Below, piece by piece: positions 8,584 to 19,781 of a DNA stretch of 64,000 nt. Source of the DNA: an uncultured Flavobacteriales bacterium (lineage in GTDB: Bacteria > Bacteroidota > Bacteroidia > CAIKAF01). The stretch is taken from assembly GCA_903825395.1 (NCBI GenBank), contig CAIKAF010000013.1, positions 1-64,000 on the forward strand, read 5' to 3'. How positions within the stretch are numbered: the stretch's first letter is position 1; each line of letters starts with the position of its first letter. The position numbers were made by a program, and so were the translations under genes. Below the pieces are notes generated by a model. The model saw only the letters and a program-made list of their open reading frames with translations. It searched no databases and had not been told where the DNA came from.

Positions 8584-9996
8584 TTAGCGGTTTCGCTCGG
8601 TGGCAGCGATTTTGGGGATGTATTGCAATCCTCCGGTTGAGGGGTTTGGGGCAGGGCTTAGAATAAATTGGTAATTCTCATTCAGCAGGAAGGAATCCAA
8701 ATAGCCTCCCAATTTAAAAGTAAATGTGGGGTCTTCAGTTGGGATGCCCAACTGCCCCTGAATGCCTTGATTTTTTCTTAAGTTCATCAAATCGGTATAG
8801 CTGCAATCCAAACAAACCGCAATCAGATTTATTTTTCGGCGTTCCTGGGCGATGAAGTCGGAAGCGGCCTTTACTTCAGCAATGGCTTCTGGACTTTTAA
8901 TGGTGAAAAAGAGCAGGTAATTGGGCTGATTGTTTTTTTTGCTGAACGGTTGGAATCGCTTACCCATTTCATCTTTCAGGCTGATTTCTGGTGCAGGCTG
9001 ACCTGGTTTAAGGCGCTGAAGGTGTTCTATGGCTTGTTGGGTGATGCGTTGCAGTTTCGGGTCTATTTGTTTAGGCCAAGCTTGCTGAAACAATTGAATT
9101 AATTTGGCTTCATCCAAGGTTTTTTCCCGCTGCCAATCCAACATGCCAACAATGATGAGCAATTCTGCTGCCTCACGGCCTGGCACAAGTTCAAAGTCCA
9201 TAATCCGATGAAATGCCGAATCGTAATTGGGCTTCTCGATCAACCATTCATACAATTTCGCTTCGGTGGGTAGTGTAGCCCATTTTTGAAGCTGACCTCG
9301 ATATAGATTTTTGAAAAAGTCGATGTAATCGGGATGCTCATACAGCACAGGACGGTTGAAGATGGAAGTTCGCACTGCTGTTTTTTCGCTCATTAATCGG
9401 GTGGTTAATCGAAGGTCTGCTATGCGGTACCGAATCATTTCAGTTAAAAATGAACCGGAAAATTGAGCGGAGTCTTTGCGTAAGGCCAGCTCAAAGCTAT
9501 CCACAGCGGCCTTGTGTTGCCTACGTAAGAAAACTTCATAGTTTTCGTTCAGGAATTCACTGTACCGCATCTCAAATTTTGATATTTGGTACCAATTTAA
9601 GCTGGTGTCATTTTCTTGAGTCATGCCCACTGCACCGGCATTTCGGGTGGGCAAGACGATGCGGTAGGTGTGCCCCGGCTGAATGTGTAGCGCTGTTTTG
9701 TCTCGTCCTATTTTTAAGCGATAACCCACCAAATGGCATTTCTCTGCCGGAATTTGAAGCTCAAATTGCCCCGTTTCGTTGCTGTTGCATGCGGCCACTG
9801 GGCTGGGCTCTGAAACGACCCAGTCTTCTAAACCAAGAACTTCAATCCGAGTATTTGGGAAATAGGGCGCCTCTCCCACAATTCGAATGGATTGTGCGGT
9901 TGTTGGCGTTGCTAACGTGCCAAGCCCAATCAAGAGTAGAAACCTCAGCATAGTATTCCAAACGTAGGACCCAGCAAATTCGTATCTCTTCAGCAT
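8584..9996 (-). CDS. TlpA/AhpC-like thioredoxin-fold protein lacking the CXXC motif
   Basis: A 470-residue exported protein. A signal peptide (MLRFLLLIGLGTLATPTTAQ) begins at an internal ATG at 9951, which may be the true start; ATG 9996 directly abuts the coaD stop codon. The N-terminal third resembles the DUF4369-like domain that precedes TlpA in Bacteroidota (GQFELQIPAEKC, then LHIQPGHTYRIVLP). The C-terminal ~140 residues have thioredoxin-like order (LKPGQPAPEISLKDEMGKRFQPF, YLLFFTIKSPEA), but where TlpA has WCPPC this protein has IKSPEA, so disulfide chemistry is unlikely. It is last in the rsmD-coaD gene run. Confidence 0.65.
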   Translation of the reverse strand: MLKRYEFAGSYVWNTMLRFLLLIGLGTLATPTTAQSIRIVGEAPYFPNTRIEVLGLEDWVVSEPSPVAACNSNETGQFELQIPAEKCHLVGYRLKIGRDKTALHIQPGHTYRIVLPTRNAGAVGMTQENDTSLNWYQISKFEMRYSEFLNENYEVFLRRQHKAAVDSFELALRKDSAQFSGSFLTEMIRYRIADLRLTTRLMSEKTAVRTSIFNRPVLYEHPDYIDFFKNLYRGQLQKWATLPTEAKLYEWLIEKPNYDSAFHRIMDFELVPGREAAELLIIVGMLDWQREKTLDEAKLIQLFQQAWPKQIDPKLQRITQQAIEHLQRLKPGQPAPEISLKDEMGKRFQPFSKKNNQPNYLLFFTIKSPEAIAEVKAASDFIAQERRKINLIAVCLDCSYTDLMNLRKNQGIQGQLGIPTEDPTFTFKLGGYLDSFLLNENYQFILSPAPNPSTGGLQYIPKIAATERNR

Positions 9997-10476
9997 TTAA
10001 GAAAAATAATGCCAGATGTTCTCATGAATAAAAGGCCGAATGTTCCCACCGTGCTTATGAATCTCTCGTACAATACTGCTGTTGATGTGGGCGGCACCGG
10101 TGGGTGAGGGAACAAAAATGGTTTCAATATCAGGCGATAAGGCCTTATTGGCCTCAGCAATTTGACGTTCATAGGCACTGTCTTTCTCATCGCGAATCCC
10201 CCGAATCAAAAAGCGGGCTCCTGCCCGTTCGGCCGCGTCAATGGTCATGCCTTCATAAATTACTACCTGCACTTCAGCCTGATCGCGGAACATGTCCTCC
10301 AGCATTTTTTTTCGTACTTCGGCCGACCAGGCATAGGATTTTTGGCTGTTCTGACCTATGCCAATAACCAGCTTAGAAAACAAGGGTAAAATGGCTTGGA
10401 CAATGGCAAAATGCCCCTTGGTAGGCGGGTCGAAACTTCCTGGAAAAAAAGCAACATGTCCGGTTGAAGTACTCAT
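9997..10476 (-). CDS. coaD: Phosphopantetheine adenylyltransferase
   Basis: Transfers AMP from ATP to 4'-phosphopantetheine, giving dephospho-CoA, the penultimate step of coenzyme A synthesis. The nucleotidyltransferase motif T/HxGH is seen as FFPGSFDPPTKGHFAIV at the N-terminus; RGIRDEKDSAYERQIAEANK and the C-terminal INSSIVREI segment (the ISST/SS element) are also typical. Length 159 residues is normal. Start 10476 is chosen because it gives an ATGA overlap with the rsmD stop; the ORF-track start adds six residues. It lies in one operon with rsmD. Confidence 0.95.
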   Translation of the reverse strand: MSTSTGHVAFFPGSFDPPTKGHFAIVQAILPLFSKLVIGIGQNSQKSYAWSAEVRKKMLEDMFRDQAEVQVVIYEGMTIDAAERAGARFLIRGIRDEKDSAYERQIAEANKALSPDIETIFVPSPTGAAHINSSIVREIHKHGGNIRPFIHENIWHYFS

Positions 10477-11024
10477 ACTTGTTCTTCTGCACAAAAGTAG
10501 GAAAAATGGACATGACCGTATTTTTTGGTGTACATCCAGCCCGGAATTTCAGGGGTTTGCTTAGCCCAGTCTGGGCCATGTTCCAATACCAGCAGGCCAT
10601 CCGGTTTTAGCAATCCATTGGCTATGCACATCTGCGGCAATGCAAGGGCATCATTCAATGAAAATGGAGGATCCATAAAAATGAAATCATAGGCCGCTGT
10701 TCGGCCTTGGGCAAATTCAAAGGCATTGGCTTGAATGACCGAGGCATTTTTGATGTTCCATTGTTCCAATTGACGCTTGATGTGCTGAACGGACTTTGGA
10801 TTTTTATCTAAAAAATCAACCCGGGCAGCCCCTCTAGATAGCATTTCAAACCCAATGCTTCCTGTGCCGGAAAATAAATCAAGGCACTGAGCCATAGGCC
10901 AATCTACATGTGCCTGCAATACGTTAAATAAGGATTCTTTGGCGCGGTCGGTGGTAGGGCGAAGCTCCAACCCTTTGGGCAAGGACCACGTTCTTCCCTT
11001 TAGGGTGCCTGCAATGATTCTCAA
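10473..11024 (-). CDS. rsmD: 16S rRNA (guanine966-N2)-methyltransferase
   Basis: Methylates G966 of 16S rRNA in the 30S subunit using S-adenosylmethionine. The 183-residue Rossmann methyltransferase begins with MRIIAGTLKGRTWSLP and RPTTDRAKESLFNVL, both hallmarks of RsmD, and has the SAM motif LDLFSGTGSIGFEMLSRGA and the catalytic NPPY-type motif as MDPPF. It is followed by coaD with a 4-bp overlap, an arrangement found in many bacteria, and is preceded by the membrane protein gene with only 2 nt between. Confidence 0.95.
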   Translation of the reverse strand: MRIIAGTLKGRTWSLPKGLELRPTTDRAKESLFNVLQAHVDWPMAQCLDLFSGTGSIGFEMLSRGAARVDFLDKNPKSVQHIKRQLEQWNIKNASVIQANAFEFAQGRTAAYDFIFMDPPFSLNDALALPQMCIANGLLKPDGLLVLEHGPDWAKQTPEIPGWMYTKKYGHVHFSYFCAEEQV

Positions 11025-11026
11025 GA

Positions 11027-11821
11027 TTAATTGCGCCAGCTGCCGTTGGTGTTCGGCTCGGTCATAGAACCCACCTGAATTAGGGAATCCATGCTGAACT
11101 TACCGTATTCCAACAACAAATCTTCTAGGAAAATACCATAATTGGTTGAGGCAGCGAAAACCGGAACTTCTAAACCCTCAGGAGTTTCAATGCGGCCTGC
11201 CTGAAGTAAAAATTCTTCACCGGTTGGTTTTCGCGTTTCAGGATCCATGGCAAATGGAACATAGCGTAATGAATCAATAGGAAAGGTTTCAATGTATTTT
11301 AAGCCTAAAATGGGCACCCAGATGGAATCAATTTTAACTCTACCTTGGGCCACCGCAAGGGTGTCATCAATGTTCCCATCAACTTTAACTACTACCGTCT
11401 TCCCATTTTTCAAAAAATCAATTAAATCTTCAAAACTATTGGTGTACTCACCCTTAACCTCTTTGTAGGCCAGCTGGGCTTCACGGATTTTTAAAAGTCT
11501 ATTTTTTATAATTGTTTCGCGTTCTACTTTAATTTCTTCAAAGCGAATGCTACGGCGAATGCTGTACACAATGCCACCCATAACCAACAGGGCCGGGATG
11601 AACAGCACTGCGGCATATTTTCTAACCCATGGCATACTCAGTTTTCCGGCTACCAATAAACCCCAAATAACGGAACCAAGCAGCATGAAAATTCCGGCGG
11701 TTAAATACCAAAACGATTGGAATTTGCCGGGATTTAAACCGGTTACCAACATAACAAAGCCAGCCAAAGCAAACAATCCGGGCAGCAATAACTTAGATAT
11801 CCAATATGAAAGATGTTTCAT
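11027..11821 (-). CDS. Conserved membrane protein of unknown function
   Basis: A 264-residue protein with three predicted membrane segments in the first ~90 residues (LLLPGLFALAGFVMLVTGL, WYLTAGIFMLLGSVIWGLLVA, YAAVLFIPALLVMGGIVYSI), then a soluble domain of ~170 residues. That domain contains RLLKIREAQLAYKEVKGEYTNSFEDL, which resembles the mature part of pilin-like proteins where a helix precedes a small globular domain. I do not recognise a named family. Position upstream of rsmD-coaD with a 2-nt gap makes it first gene of that operon; a TAGATTTG box lies about 20 nt before its ATG. Confidence 0.7.
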   Translation of the reverse strand: MKHLSYWISKLLLPGLFALAGFVMLVTGLNPGKFQSFWYLTAGIFMLLGSVIWGLLVAGKLSMPWVRKYAAVLFIPALLVMGGIVYSIRRSIRFEEIKVERETIIKNRLLKIREAQLAYKEVKGEYTNSFEDLIDFLKNGKTVVVKVDGNIDDTLAVAQGRVKIDSIWVPILGLKYIETFPIDSLRYVPFAMDPETRKPTGEEFLLQAGRIETPEGLEVPVFAASTNYGIFLEDLLLEYGKFSMDSLIQVGSMTEPNTNGSWRN

Positions 11822-11905
11822 GGTTCGATTTTTTGCAAGGCAAATCTAATAAAAAGAATGACGCTGCGGGGCGATTCTTTTGTTCAAAAGGCTTTTCGTT
11901 GAAGT

Positions 11906-12057
11906 CGGCCTGCGGCCCGGATAGAGCAGGGGTAGCGCGCAAAGGGGCAGGGTTTGGCCTGCGCCCCCGGGCAGAGCGACTTTAGGAGCTACTGCCCGGC
12001 GGCTGCAGGCCCACCCTGCCACTGCGTACTACCCGCGATAGCCGGAATTGCCGCCCA
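11906..12057 (-). repeat. Structured intergenic repeat, copy 2 of 7
   Basis: Read on the minus strand: basal GCGGC/GCCGC, second helix GGGTAGTACGC/GCGCGCTACCC with an A-C mismatch, arms GGCAGGGT, GCCTGC and CCGGGCAG pairing with CTGCCCGG, GCAGGC and ACCCTGCC, and centre AGCTCCTAAAGTCGC. It sits between two divergent genes, upstream of both promoters, unlike copies 3, 4, 6 and 7. Confidence 0.82.
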
Positions 12058-12121
12058 AAAAATCCCTGAATTCATTAAATACAGACAACTTTTTACATGC
12101 CCATCTGTTTGAATTAGGTAT

Positions 12122-12129
12122 TACCTTCG
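12122..12129 (+). promoter_or_regulatory. -7 promoter box, predicted leaderless
   Basis: TACCTTCG then TGGC then ATG 12134. Confidence 0.55.
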
Positions 12130-12133
12130 TGGC

Positions 12134-12328
12134 ATGAGCATTGGAATTGGACATTTGTATTTTGCGGCTGCATTCAGTGTGGTTTTTTTGCTGGCTACGG
12201 CCTGGCTGTACTGGAAAGATTTGAAGCAAATTCGACAGCATTACCGGCAGCTGACCGGCTTGGCTATTTTTCTGGCCGTAGGAATTTTACTGCTTGTGGT
12301 GATTAAACATTTTTCTCTTCATTCTTAA
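12134..12328 (+). CDS. Small two-helix membrane protein
   Basis: A 64-residue protein with two hydrophobic helices (LYFAAAFSVVFLLATAWLYW and LTGLAIFLAVGILLLVVI) separated by a basic loop (KDLKQIRQHYRQ). It has a promoter box 4 nt before the ATG and is followed after 6 nt by the metallophosphoesterase gene, so the two probably form an operon. Function unknown; the strong promoter geometry and tight coupling argue that it is real despite its size. Confidence 0.7.
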   Translation: MSIGIGHLYFAAAFSVVFLLATAWLYWKDLKQIRQHYRQLTGLAIFLAVGILLLVVIKHFSLHS

Positions 12329-12334
12329 GTTTCT

Positions 12335-13540
12335 ATGAATCCACGCTGGATATTGGCCATGGTTTTCATGGCGTTTTGGATGTTTTCAGAGGTTTATTTA
12401 TTCCGCCTGCTCAGGCAATGGCCGTCACCTCAGTTTCGATCTTTGTTTTCTGTGCTCTGGTTTGGTCTGCCTGCTCTGCTGCTCATTCTGGCCTTCCTGC
12501 GCTCTGTTTTGCCCGGGTCGGTTTCGCTGTGGTCGGGCAATCTGCTGTTTATTGTAATGGTGTCGAAAATTGTTGCCTTTCTGTTGGTGGGCGGAATCCA
12601 TGTTTTTTACCTGTTCAAGCCAATTGAATCTGCGGCCACTGACCTTCAAGAAAGCCGAAGGGAATTTTTACGCCAATCCTTCGCCCTGGCTGCGGCCTTG
12701 CCCTTGTTTACCTTTTTATATGGCTTAATACGGACTTCTTCTGATTTTCAAGTTGTTAAGCACAAATTGCAACTGCCTAAATTCCCCAAAAAACTCCAAG
12801 GACTTAAGGTGGTTCAAATTTCCGATATCCACACCGGCTCGGTGCTTAGCGCATCAACCATGGAACGGATGGTGGAAGAGGTGATGGCTCAATCTCCAGA
12901 TTTAATTCTGTTTACCGGCGATTTGGTCAACAATACTACAGCGGAACTCCAGCCCTTTATCCCAATTTTATCCAAACTTTCAGCTCCGCTGGGCGTGCAT
13001 TCCGTGCTTGGAAATCACGATTACGGCGATTATTACCGGTGGCCGGATGCGGCTGCCCGGCAAGCCAATTTAGAAGCCATGTACGATGGGCATCGGCAAT
13101 TGGGATGGAACCTGCTGCTGAACAGGCACTTGCCCTTGTTTGAAGCCGAAGGCGAAGCCTTTTATTTGGCCGGGGTAGAAAACTGGGGAGCCCACCTGAA
13201 TTTCAAACGCTACGGAGATTTATCGCGGACGCTGCAAGGCATTCCCGAATCGGCCTGCATTCTGCTCATGTCTCACGATCCCTCGCATTGGGAAGCTGAA
13301 ATCATTCCACACCGCCGCGTGGCGCTGACCTTGTCGGGGCATACGCATGGGTTTCAGTTTGGCATTGAAATTCCGGGATTTCGCTGGAGTCCTTCGCAAT
13401 ATGTGTACAAACAATGGGCTGGATTGTACCGTCAGGGCGAGGCTCAATTGTATGTAAACCGCGGCACCGGCTGCATCGGTTACAGCGGTCGAGTGGGTAT
13501 TCGGCCTGAAATTACGATGCTGGAACTGCATTCGGCCTAG
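12335..13540 (+). CDS. Membrane-anchored metallophosphoesterase
   Basis: A 401-residue YkuE/YaeI-like calcineurin-fold phosphoesterase. Three or four membrane helices occupy residues 1-130. The catalytic domain has the whole set of metal-binding motifs: ISDIHTGS, FTGDLVNN, LGNHDYG, LMSHDPSHW and LSGHTHGFQ. Family members act on lipid-linked phosphodiesters or envelope phospholipids at the membrane; the substrate here is not known. It ends 17 nt before structured repeat copy 3. Confidence 0.88.
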   Translation: MNPRWILAMVFMAFWMFSEVYLFRLLRQWPSPQFRSLFSVLWFGLPALLLILAFLRSVLPGSVSLWSGNLLFIVMVSKIVAFLLVGGIHVFYLFKPIESAATDLQESRREFLRQSFALAAALPLFTFLYGLIRTSSDFQVVKHKLQLPKFPKKLQGLKVVQISDIHTGSVLSASTMERMVEEVMAQSPDLILFTGDLVNNTTAELQPFIPILSKLSAPLGVHSVLGNHDYGDYYRWPDAAARQANLEAMYDGHRQLGWNLLLNRHLPLFEAEGEAFYLAGVENWGAHLNFKRYGDLSRTLQGIPESACILLMSHDPSHWEAEIIPHRRVALTLSGHTHGFQFGIEIPGFRWSPSQYVYKQWAGLYRQGEAQLYVNRGTGCIGYSGRVGIRPEITMLELHSA

Positions 13541-13557
13541 GTTTAGTTTTTCATTTT

Positions 13558-13710
13558 TTGGGGCGGGTAACCGGGCTTTCACCGCTAGTCCGCGGTGGCC
13601 GGACGGGCTGGCAGCGGGCTGCGGTGGCTCCTAAAGTCGCCTCCTCGCCACGCGCCAGCTGCCGCCGGCCCCCTTGCGGGCAAGCCGGTTCAATCCCGCC
13701 CGCGGGCGGC
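13558..13710 (+). repeat. Structured intergenic repeat, copy 3 of 7
   Basis: Starts 17 nt after the metallophosphoesterase stop and lies in a convergent intergenic region. Basal helix GGCGGG/CCCGCC (a different base-pair set from copies 1, 2, 5 and 6), second helix GCT-GTCCGC/GCGGGC-AGC, arms GGCCGG/CCGGCC and GCTGGC/GCCAGC, centre GTGGCTCCTAAAGTCGCC. The ORF track's 13558..13755 is a translation of this repeat. Confidence 0.88.
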
Positions 13711-13751
13711 ACAAAACTAAAATCCCTGGTATTGAACCCTAAAAATTGGTC

Positions 13752-14588
13752 CTAAGAAAACCACAAAATGGCCAACAAGCCCGAAAGTCCCAACATCAGC
13801 GAAATCCAGTCGGTAGAACTGGGCCGTTCCTTAAAGAAGGCCACACCCGCTAAAAAGGTGAGGGCAATCACGCCCATGTTGTTGACCGGAAAAAAGGTGG
13901 CACCCGATAAGAATTTCGATTCTAAGGTGCCCAACAGGAAATACAAAGAACCATAGTTTATCAAGCCCAAAATCAATCCCAATCCCAATACCATGGGCTG
14001 ATTTAAGCTGTTTAATTCCTTTCTGGATTGGAATAGTGCAGTGGCCGCTGCAAAGCCAAAAATAAAGGTGAACAGGGCTTCTTTGAATTCAGGAGCTACC
14101 CACTCCGGCCTTCCATGCAAGGCAATTAGGGTGTCTACCAAGCCGGTAGATAAAAATACGGTGAGGGGAAGCAACCAAGATTTGGCCGATTCACGGTTCA
14201 AGAAAAAGGGCAATAAGACCGAAGTCAATACCAAAGCTATCCCAATCCATTGCAAGGGGTTCGGCCATTCGCCGAACAACAAGCTGAAGGCTAAAATGGG
14301 CCATACCATACTTAATTTCGATGCGGTAGCCGTTGACCCGATGCCGGCTGTATTGGTGGAATGCGCGATAACCTGAAAAACAACCATAAATAACAGGCCC
14401 AGCAAGGCTGAACTTAGCATCCACCATTCAAACCCCGGCCAAGTACTGGTGATTACTACGCTAAATGCAAAGGAAACGATGTAGTTTACAAACAACACTG
14501 GAGCCATAGGTAACCCCTTTTGGCCGGCAAGACGAAATAAAATGAAAATGGAAGAATAACAGGCAATGCTGCCAAGTAACCAGGTCAT
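13752..14588 (-). CDS. EamA/DMT-type membrane transporter
   Basis: A 278-residue integral membrane protein with about ten hydrophobic helices, matching the drug/metabolite transporter (EamA) fold of two five-helix repeats. The helix-end features ALLGLLFMVVFQVIAHSTNTAGIGSTATASKLSMVWPILAFSLLFGE and the mirrored second half ending GVIALTFLAGVAFFKERPSSTDW are typical: the E in LFGE and FKE is conserved at the end of helices 4 and 9. Substrate unknown. Its 5' end overlaps ribD's 3' end by 4 bp, so it is translated as the second gene of a ribD operon; a link to riboflavin or flavin transport is a guess only. Confidence 0.82.
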   Translation of the reverse strand: MTWLLGSIACYSSIFILFRLAGQKGLPMAPVLFVNYIVSFAFSVVITSTWPGFEWWMLSSALLGLLFMVVFQVIAHSTNTAGIGSTATASKLSMVWPILAFSLLFGEWPNPLQWIGIALVLTSVLLPFFLNRESAKSWLLPLTVFLSTGLVDTLIALHGRPEWVAPEFKEALFTFIFGFAAATALFQSRKELNSLNQPMVLGLGLILGLINYGSLYFLLGTLESKFLSGATFFPVNNMGVIALTFLAGVAFFKERPSSTDWISLMLGLSGLLAILWFS

Positions 14589-15610
14589 AGTTGATGTTTT
14601 TGTGGTTGGTAAACAAATACAGTATCGTTTCCTAAAGGAATGGTTTTAATCAGTTTGGCGGTGGAAGGTAGGAGGGGGGCAGGTAGGTTTCCACCGCTCA
14701 GGTGAGGATGGTGCACAATCCGATGGATTTCGTCCCAGCGGTTCAAATCTATGAATGCCTGCTGTGTTGTAGGCCCTCCTTCAACCAAAACCGAATTTCC
14801 GGCCTGTTGCCGGAGGATTGACCAGACTTCTTCGAAGTCGCTGTGTTGAATTTCCAAGGCGTCGGGATGAGCTCGGAATCGGAAAGGAGCCTCGGGCGCC
14901 GGCCGAGTCCACCACACCACAGGCCGCGGTGAAGGTCCTGAACTGAATCTTACATTCAGTTGAGGGTCATCGCAAAGAATGGTATTGCCCCCCACCAAAA
15001 TTAGCTCATGCTGTGCTCTCAGCATATGCCCGTACACCAGAGCGGTCTGTCCGGAAATCATAAGGCGGGAATTCGGAGATCCATCTGTTCTTCCTACCAT
15101 TCCCTGGGAGGTTTCAGCCCATTTCAATGTGATAAACGGGCGTTGTTGTTGGCGCTGAGTGAAAAAATGGCGGTTTAAGTATTTGTTTTCGGCATCCAAG
15201 CATCCGCATTCTACAGCAATTCCTGCTTCGGCAAGTTTTTTCAATCCACTTCCCGCCACTCGAACATCGGGGTCAACCGAGGCGACGACCACCCGATTTG
15301 GGCGGAGTTGAATCAACAAATCCGTACACGGCGGAGTCTTTCCTTGATGGGTGCAGGGTTCCAACGAAACATAAACGGTGCAGCCTTCCAATGTGGTAGG
15401 ACTACCTGCCTGTTTCCAGGCTTCTACTTCCGCATGGTTGCCTCCAAATTTTCGATGAAATCCTTCGGCCAGAAGCCGGCCATCCGAAACCAGTACGCAG
15501 CCCACCATTGGATTGCTTCGTACGCCCTGCTTTGCTTTTTCAGCCAAAGCAAGACAGCGCCGCATCCAAATTAAATCCTCTTCTGCCCAAGCGGCCTTCG
15601 TGAATTCCAT
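14585..15610 (-). CDS. ribD: Bifunctional riboflavin deaminase/reductase
   Basis: Carries out two successive steps of riboflavin synthesis: deamination of the GTP-derived diaminopyrimidine and NADPH reduction of its ribose. The N-terminal deaminase shows the zinc motifs HAEVEAW and SLEPCTHQGKTPPC; the C-terminal reductase (from ~residue 150) shows ITLKWAETSQGMVGRTDGSP, HELILVGGNTILCDDPQLNVR and VLVEGGPTTQQAFI. Length 341 is usual. The start at ATG 15610 follows a promoter box by 3 nt; the ORF-track start adds 27 residues not seen in the family. Confidence 0.93.
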   Translation of the reverse strand: MEFTKAAWAEEDLIWMRRCLALAEKAKQGVRSNPMVGCVLVSDGRLLAEGFHRKFGGNHAEVEAWKQAGSPTTLEGCTVYVSLEPCTHQGKTPPCTDLLIQLRPNRVVVASVDPDVRVAGSGLKKLAEAGIAVECGCLDAENKYLNRHFFTQRQQQRPFITLKWAETSQGMVGRTDGSPNSRLMISGQTALVYGHMLRAQHELILVGGNTILCDDPQLNVRFSSGPSPRPVVWWTRPAPEAPFRFRAHPDALEIQHSDFEEVWSILRQQAGNSVLVEGGPTTQQAFIDLNRWDEIHRIVHHPHLSGGNLPAPLLPSTAKLIKTIPLGNDTVFVYQPQKHQL

Positions 15611-15613
15611 GTT

Positions 15614-15621
15614 CAAAAGTA
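15614..15621 (-). promoter_or_regulatory. -7 promoter box of ribD, predicted near-leaderless
   Basis: TACTTTTG then AAC then ATG (15610), a 3-nt gap. It defines the ribD start. Confidence 0.55.
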
Positions 15622-15684
15622 ATGTTCTTTCTGCCTTATCGCCCCAAATGAAAGGAGTATATTTGCGCCAATTTTCATTCAAGT

Positions 15685-16452
15685 ATGTCACGACTTCTTT
15701 TTTTTATCCTAGGTTTTGGTTTTCTAAATGGCCTTTGGGCCAATTCCACCGATACTACCGCAGCGAAAGATACCCTGCGGGTTAAGTATATGGTTTCCAG
15801 TGATTTTTCAATTACGGCGGGTAACCTTTCTTCCATAAATACCCTAAACCAAGGAAAATTGAATTTGGAAAAACGGGTGTTTGCCCTTAAAAATGTGGTT
15901 CAGTATCGTTATGGCATCATTGATTCAATTACCAATGCCAATGAATTTTCGGCTACATCTTCGCTGTCGTTGTTTCCGTTAAAACGGGTTTCTGGCTTTG
16001 TGAATGGTGGTTTTGAATCTTCTTTATTAAGGGCGTTTCAAGCCCGGGCCTTGAGCGGTGCCGGGGTAAGTTTTCGCATGTTTAATAAACCCAAGAACAA
16101 ATTGGAACCCTTTGTGAATTTGTCCTATGAATACACCATGTTCAACGATTCTATCGTTGTAAATAATGTAAAGCAATTGGATCTGCAAACGGTGGGTATG
16201 GTTGTTGGTTGGACCGGCAACCACAAATTTTTTAAAAATGATGTTACTGTGGTGCATGCCGCCAAATTTCAGCAATCCTTGACAAATACATCCAACTTTA
16301 GGTTTGATGGGAATCTCAACATTACAATTCCCCTGTTTTCTATTTTCTCCTTCAGAACAGGCGCTCAGGTTACCTACGAAAATATTGTCATAAGTACGCG
16401 AAAGAATCTCGATTTCTTGTGGACCTTCGGAATTTCAATGAGTAATTTTTAA
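15685..16452 (+). CDS. DUF481-like outer membrane beta-barrel protein
   Basis: A 255-residue protein with a signal peptide (LLFFILGFGFLNGLWA) and a series of amphipathic strands ending in Phe (final residues WTFGISMSNF), as expected of an outer membrane barrel. Strand motifs such as NVVQYRYGIIDS, EPFVNLSYEYTMF and NLNITIPLFSIFSFRTGAQ resemble DUF481 proteins. A TATATTTG box precedes the ATG by about 19 nt. It is followed by prmC after 10 nt. Role unknown. Confidence 0.65.
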   Translation: MSRLLFFILGFGFLNGLWANSTDTTAAKDTLRVKYMVSSDFSITAGNLSSINTLNQGKLNLEKRVFALKNVVQYRYGIIDSITNANEFSATSSLSLFPLKRVSGFVNGGFESSLLRAFQARALSGAGVSFRMFNKPKNKLEPFVNLSYEYTMFNDSIVVNNVKQLDLQTVGMVVGWTGNHKFFKNDVTVVHAAKFQQSLTNTSNFRFDGNLNITIPLFSIFSFRTGAQVTYENIVISTRKNLDFLWTFGISMSNF

Positions 16453-16462
16453 TGGAATACCT

Positions 16463-19316
<2,854 letters not shown>

Positions 19317-19317
<1 letters not shown>

Positions 19318-19781
19318 TGGGAATTGAAATCAATCCCAAGGCCTCCATTCCAGCCCATCCACGTATATTGATGGTACATTATCTGCATTCGGAAACCAGT
19401 TTCTTTGATGAAGAATTTTTGCAGATGGATGGGGTGTCTTCCTTGATTCTATGTCGAACTAAACCCAGGACAAAGCGGCACAGCCCCTCCCATTTTAGTT
19501 CAAAGTTGACGACGGTGCAAACCTATTTTCAGTTGTTGCCTTCTAGTCTGAAACCTTGGTTGGAGGCCCAATTGCCTCCTCAGGAAATCGTATTTATAGG
19601 AGCACATTTCCCCCGATTTGTTATTCAGGTTTTAAGTCGGCAATTCCCCCATGCGTTTCAATGGCAACTATCTTCACAGGCACTTATTTCTCAGGGAATT
19701 GTTTTCCAGTCTGAGGATAGGATTTCAGCGGCTCATGCATGGCAATGGATGCAGGAATGGCGGGCAAGAATCCGGGGCTAG
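19317..19781 (+). CDS. Hypothetical protein downstream of ligA
   Basis: A 154-residue reading frame whose ATG overlaps the ligA TGA (TGATG), suggesting translational coupling. No family recognised. It contains RILMVHYLHSETSFFDEEFL and QEIVFIGAHFPRFVIQVLSRQF, which read like alternating strands and helices of a small alpha/beta domain. Its last 98 bp overlap antisense with the end of the minus-strand ORF 19684..20133, so at least one of the two 3' ends is unusual; both could be real. Confidence 0.5.

Noticed and set aside
9450-9953. Long plus-strand ORF (167 aa) antisense to the TlpA-like gene
   Set aside because: Shadow ORF; the minus-strand frame has a signal peptide and domain structure.
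13558-13755. ORFs that read AAVAPKVASSPRA-type peptides (also at 33974, 42126, 61235)
   Set aside because: They are translations of the structured repeat in one frame; their similarity comes from the repeated DNA, and they have no start signals. They are likely to appear as false proteins in databases.
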